The notes under the pieces were generated by a model. It worked only from the letters and a program-made list of their open reading frames with translations. It was not told the origin of the DNA and made no database searches. From Nocardioides ganghwensis (GTDB lineage: Bacteria; Actinomycetota; Actinomycetes; Propionibacteriales; Nocardioidaceae): a stretch of DNA of 64,000 nucleotides. The position numbers were made by a program, and so were the translations under genes. The stretch spans positions 124,001 to 188,000 of the forward strand of contig NZ_JACXYX010000008.1 of the NCBI RefSeq assembly GCF_014779655.1. The letters are read 5' to 3'. Positions 61,107 to 64,000 of this stretch are shown here, in pieces; the stretch's first letter is position 1, and each line of letters begins with the position of its first letter.

Positions 61107-61179
61107 GATGACCAACAGCCTAGGCGGGTGGGGCCGGACGGCCCACCGATTTCTCGCGCAGGACTGGCACGCTGGCCCC

Positions 61180-62415
61180 ATGCGAGTCGTCGAGATCGAC
61201 CAGGCCGTCCGCGAGGTGCGCGAGCACTGCGCCTCCCCCGAGGGCCCCCGGGTGGTGACGAGCGGCAACTTCGCCTCGCCCGTCGACCTGCTCGGTCCCC
61301 TGCTGGCGGAGCTCCCGTCGGCCCGGCTGCACGCCCTCAACGCGCAGCCCGACCTGCCGATGCACGACGGGGTCGTCCCGGAGACGACGTTCGTCGGTCC
61401 GGGCTTCCGGCGGCACCCGCGGCTGTCCTACGTGCCCTGCCGGTTGTCGATGGTGCCGCGGCTCTTCCACGGGCCGCTCGCCCCGGACGTGGTGGTCGTC
61501 CACGCCACCACCCCGCGCGACGGCCAGGTGTCCCTCGGCCTCGAGGTCAACGTGCTGCCCGCGGCGATCGAGGCGGCCCGTGCCCGTGGCGCCCTCGTGG
61601 TGGCCCAGCTCAACCCGCGGATGCCGTGGACCTTCGGCGACGCGGTGGTGTCGCTGGACGACATCGACCTCGGGGTCGAGATCGATGCCCCGCTGACCAC
61701 GCACGTCGCCCGCCCGCCCAGCGACGACGCACGGCTGATCGGGTCGCGGGTCGCGGCGGAGATCGGCGACGGAGCCACGCTCCAGGCGGGCATCGGCGAG
61801 GTTCCCGACGCCACCATCGCCGGCGTCCTGGAGAGGCGCGGCCTCAAGATCTGGACCGAGATGTTCAGCGACGGTGTCCTGGTCCTCGAGGAGTCGGGCG
61901 CGCTCGACCGCGGGACCCCGGTGCGGACGTCGTTCGTGTTCGGGAGCCAGGAGCTCTACGACTGGGTCGACGACAACCCCCGCGTACGGATGCTGCGCAC
62001 GGAGACGACCAACTCCCCTGCGGCGATCGCCCAGCAGCCGGCGATGACGTCGATCAACACGGCCCTCCAGGTCGACCTCTTCGACCAGGCCAACGCGTCG
62101 CGGATCGGCGCGCGGATCTACAGCGGCTTCGGCGGGCAGACCGACTTCACCGTCGGTGCCAGCCACTCGCCCGGCGGCCGCGCCTTCATGGCGCTGCGCA
62201 GCTGGCACCCTCGCGCCGACGTCTCGACGATCGTGCCGCTGGTCGACGAGCCGGTGACGTCCTTCCAGCACGGTGCCGTCGTCACCGAGCAGGGGGTCGC
62301 CTGGATGTGGGGCCGCAGCGAGCGCGACCAGGCCCGCAACCTCATCGAGCACGCCGCCCACCCGAGCGTCCGCGACGACCTGTGGGAGGAGGCTCGCGCG
62401 CTCGGGCTCGCCTGA
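61180..62415 (+). CDS. Acetyl-CoA hydrolase/transferase family (4-hydroxybutyrate CoA-transferase-like)
   Basis: 411 residues. Two CoA-transferase half domains: the first with VVTSGNFASPVDLLGPLL, the second with AAEIGDGATLQAGIGEVPDA and the catalytic Glu in LKIWTEMFSDGVLVL, which forms a glutamyl-CoA thioester in this family. SGFGGQTDFTVGASHSPGGRA near 320 is the CoA-binding loop. It moves CoA between short acids, probably acetate, succinate or 4-hydroxybutyrate. It diverges from the ABC-F gene; the two -10 regions share CCTAGG. Confidence 0.9.
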   Translation: MRVVEIDQAVREVREHCASPEGPRVVTSGNFASPVDLLGPLLAELPSARLHALNAQPDLPMHDGVVPETTFVGPGFRRHPRLSYVPCRLSMVPRLFHGPLAPDVVVVHATTPRDGQVSLGLEVNVLPAAIEAARARGALVVAQLNPRMPWTFGDAVVSLDDIDLGVEIDAPLTTHVARPPSDDARLIGSRVAAEIGDGATLQAGIGEVPDATIAGVLERRGLKIWTEMFSDGVLVLEESGALDRGTPVRTSFVFGSQELYDWVDDNPRVRMLRTETTNSPAAIAQQPAMTSINTALQVDLFDQANASRIGARIYSGFGGQTDFTVGASHSPGGRAFMALRSWHPRADVSTIVPLVDEPVTSFQHGAVVTEQGVAWMWGRSERDQARNLIEHAAHPSVRDDLWEEARALGLA

Positions 62416-62437
62416 GGCAGCCGACCTCCTTGTCGCC

Positions 62438-62860
62438 TCAGGCGACGAAGACGCAGAACACGTGCCCGGCGGGACTGGCGTACGCCCGCAGCGGCTCGTC
62501 CGGATCGTCGGTGCGGTCGAGCCGGAGCTCGCCGCCCATCTCCAGCACCCGCTCGTGCACGGCGTCGAGCGCCGTGCGCGACGGCACCGTCGTGTCGAGG
62601 TGCGAGACCGAAGGGTGGCCGGGCTCCGGCCAGCGGCTCGCGGGCAGCTCCTCCACCTGCTGGACGGCGAGGCAGCGGCGACCGTCGGGGTGGGTGAGCA
62701 CCACCCAGTCGGCCTCGTCGGGACCGTCGGCGGGTGGCTCGTCGCCGGGACGGTAGCCCAGGCCGAGCAGGTCCCGCCAGAACTCGGCCTCGACGCGTAC
62801 GTCGACGGCGTCGAGGACGGTGTGGAGCAGCTGCGGGACGACGGGCGGGAAGTCGCTCAC
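62438..62860 (-). CDS. VOC-family protein (glyoxalase/dioxygenase-like)
   Basis: 140 residues. Two beta-alpha-beta-beta-beta modules: the first begins LLHTVLDAVDVRVEAEFWRDLLGLG, the second VSHLDTTVPSRTALDAVHERVLEMG and ends with YASPAGHVFCVFVA. Potential metal ligands are few, so the activity is not clear. The GTG at 62860 follows a TAGGGT box by 6 nt. The divergent neighbour is another VOC gene. Confidence 0.88.
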   Translation of the reverse strand: MSDFPPVVPQLLHTVLDAVDVRVEAEFWRDLLGLGYRPGDEPPADGPDEADWVVLTHPDGRRCLAVQQVEELPASRWPEPGHPSVSHLDTTVPSRTALDAVHERVLEMGGELRLDRTDDPDEPLRAYASPAGHVFCVFVA

Positions 62861-62866
62861 GTCGCG

Positions 62867-62872
62867 ACCCTA
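62867..62872 (-). promoter_or_regulatory. Leaderless -10 box of the minus-strand VOC gene
   Basis: Minus-strand TAGGGT, 6 nt before the GTG at 62860. Confidence 0.55.
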
Positions 62873-62892
62873 CGTCGTGCCACGATGCGTCG

Positions 62893-63618
62893 ATGACCGC
62901 GCGCCCCGCCTGGATCCAGGTCTTCCTCGACACCCCGGCCGACCGGATGGAGGAGGCGGTGGCCTTCTGGTCCGCCGTCACCGGGTGGGACCCGTCGCCG
63001 CGACGGGGCGAGGACGGCCAGTTCCTCACGTTGGTCCCCCGGCGCGGCCAGGCGTACGTCAAGGTGCAGGCCGTCGCCGGCCCGGCCGGTGTGCACCTCG
63101 ACCTCGACTCCGCGGACCGCCCGGCACTCGTCGAGCGCTCACGGACCCTCGGCGCGACGACTGCCTGGACCTACCACGACGTCGAGGTGGCGCGCTCCCC
63201 CGGCGGCCTGACGTTCTGCCACACGGTCGTCGACGGCGAGCCCAGCCTGGTCCGCGACGGCAGCACCATCCTGGACCAGGTCTGCCTCGACATCCCGTCG
63301 ACCTGCTGGGAGGCCGAGGTCGCGTTCTGGCAGGCACTGACCGGACGCGAACCCGAGGTCGGCGCGCTGCCCGAGTTCGTACGCCTCGTGGAGGACGGCC
63401 GCGTGCGGCTGCTGCTCCAGCGCCTCGACGAGGAGGACGGACCCGTCCGGGCGCACCCGGACCTCGCCACCTCGGACCGGCGCTCCGACGCCGTCCGTCA
63501 CGTGGCGCTGGGCGCGAGGGTCCGCGACGAGCACGACCACTGGACGGTCCTCGAGGCTCCGGGCGGACAGGTCTACTGCCTCACCGATCGCGATCCGGCG
63601 ACCGGCCGAGCGGTGTGA
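62893..63618 (+). CDS. VOC-family protein with two tandem modules
   Basis: 241 residues, twice the size of its neighbour. The first module starts WIQVFLDTPADRMEEAVAFW (residues about 7-110) with VHLDLDSADRPALVERSRTLG; the second starts VCLDIPSTCWEAEVAFWQAL (about 125-235) and ends EAPGGQVYCLTDRDP. This is the two-domain glyoxalase-like layout found in bleomycin-resistance-type and dioxygenase-like proteins. The substrate is unknown. A weak CACGAT lies 6 nt before the ATG. It diverges from the smaller VOC gene 32 bp away. Confidence 0.87.
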   Translation: MTARPAWIQVFLDTPADRMEEAVAFWSAVTGWDPSPRRGEDGQFLTLVPRRGQAYVKVQAVAGPAGVHLDLDSADRPALVERSRTLGATTAWTYHDVEVARSPGGLTFCHTVVDGEPSLVRDGSTILDQVCLDIPSTCWEAEVAFWQALTGREPEVGALPEFVRLVEDGRVRLLLQRLDEEDGPVRAHPDLATSDRRSDAVRHVALGARVRDEHDHWTVLEAPGGQVYCLTDRDPATGRAV

Positions 63619-63652
63619 CGGACCCCACGGCGCGCTCGCGGCGCGGAATGCG

Positions 63653-63658
63653 TACTGT
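63653..63658 (+). promoter_or_regulatory. Leaderless -10 box of the terminal secreted-protein gene
   Basis: TACTGT, 6 nt before the GTG at 63665. Confidence 0.5.
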
Positions 63659-63664
63659 CGGTAT

Positions 63665-64000
63665 GTGAATTCCCGCGCCCGCACCCTGTCAGCCGCCCTG
63701 CTCGCTGCGTCGCTGGTCGCGACGCCCGTCAGCGGCGGTTCCGGCGCGGCCCACGCGGCCGGCCTCACCGTGCCGGTGCAGTGCGAGATCGGTGCCGAGA
63801 CGGTGCTGGCCTGGGACGACGTGGCCTACGAGCTGCGCGGCACCTGTGGCGTCGTCCGGGTCACCGCCGACGACGCCACCGTCACGATGCCCGCAGCCAC
63901 GAAGCTGGTCGTCGAGGGCAGCGCCAACGCCGTCACGGCCAAGTCGCTGTACGACCTGCAGGTCCTCGGCCCCGACACGACCGTCACCACCCCGTCGATC
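63665..64000 (+). CDS. Secreted protein, DUF3060-like (5' part only)
   Basis: 112 residues are visible before the window ends without a stop. The GTG at 63665 opens a Sec signal peptide (RARTLSAALLAASLVATPV) ending near AHA-AG. The mature part has two cysteines (VQCEIGAE, GTCGVVRV), followed by short repeats of the V-x-V-x-x-A type (GVVRVTADDATVTMPAATKL) suggesting a right-handed beta-helix, as in DUF3060 proteins. The start is supported by TACTGT 6 nt upstream. Confidence 0.7.
   Translation, partial: MNSRARTLSAALLAASLVATPVSGGSGAAHAAGLTVPVQCEIGAETVLAWDDVAYELRGTCGVVRVTADDATVTMPAATKLVVEGSANAVTAKSLYDLQVLGPDTTVTTPSI

Overview
The window is about 71% GC, densely packed and mostly transcribed on the minus strand. 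It carries a Pup-proteasome system, mycothiol synthesis (MshC), an actinobacterial integration host factor and many genes of actinobacteria-only families (DUF3090, SCO1664 type, MSMEG_4193-type phosphomutase). This points to a high-GC actinobacterium. Gene order and style suggest Nocardioides or another member of the Nocardioidaceae, but that genus-level call is inference.

Layout. 0-12.8 kb is the pupylation-proteasome neighbourhood: the start of pafB, an FKBP lipoprotein, pafA, prcA-prcB-pup, dop, the proteasomal ATPase arc, a GrpB protein, trmI and a site-2 protease, with a frame-shifted small gene and a double-hairpin repeat between pafA and prcA. 12.8-21.3 kb holds a RecB-like nuclease, an IS110-family insertion with a candidate bridge RNA, and a five-gene peptide ABC transporter. 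21.3-36.5 kb carries a HAD phosphatase, a UbiB-like kinase, metH, a PAC2 protein, mshC, an SCO1664/DUF3090/phosphomutase operon, corA plus an MFS gene, uppP, an aldo/keto reductase and a DUF5703 gene. 36.5-50.6 kb is a housekeeping block: rpe, a lipid kinase, a LigD-type polymerase, rsmB, fmt, def, priA, metK, coaBC, rpoZ, gmk and mihF. 50.6-59.3 kb is the pyrimidine operon carA-carB-pyrD-pyrK-like-pyrDB-like-pyrF-lipoprotein, preceded by a likely PyrR-binding RNA site. 59.3-64 kb holds an ABC-F protein with a leader peptide, a CoA-transferase, two VOC proteins and the start of a secreted protein.

How the genes work together. Pup (already ending in Glu) is attached by PafA and removed by Dop; tagged proteins are unfolded by ARC and cut by PrcAB. 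MetH and MetK form the methionine/SAM branch, and TrmI and the other methyltransferases use SAM. CarAB, PyrD and PyrF provide UMP, and Gmk makes GDP. Def, Fmt and RsmB serve translation. From memory, the order from pafA to the DUF5703 gene parallels M. tuberculosis Rv2097c-Rv2137c, and rpe to carA parallels Rv1408-Rv1383; the two blocks are joined here near 36.5 kb.

Regulation. Some eighteen genes have a TAnnnT box (often TAGGGT) exactly 6-7 nt before the start codon, the signature of leaderless transcripts. The dop/methyltransferase pair carries this to an extreme: each -10 box lies inside the first codons of the opposite gene. The most notable items are the IS110 element with guide-like sequences matching its insertion site, the interlocked leaderless promoters, a class 1B dihydroorotate dehydrogenase homologue lacking its catalytic Cys, and the proline-rich tail on PrcA. 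No tRNA, rRNA, CRISPR array or prophage was seen.
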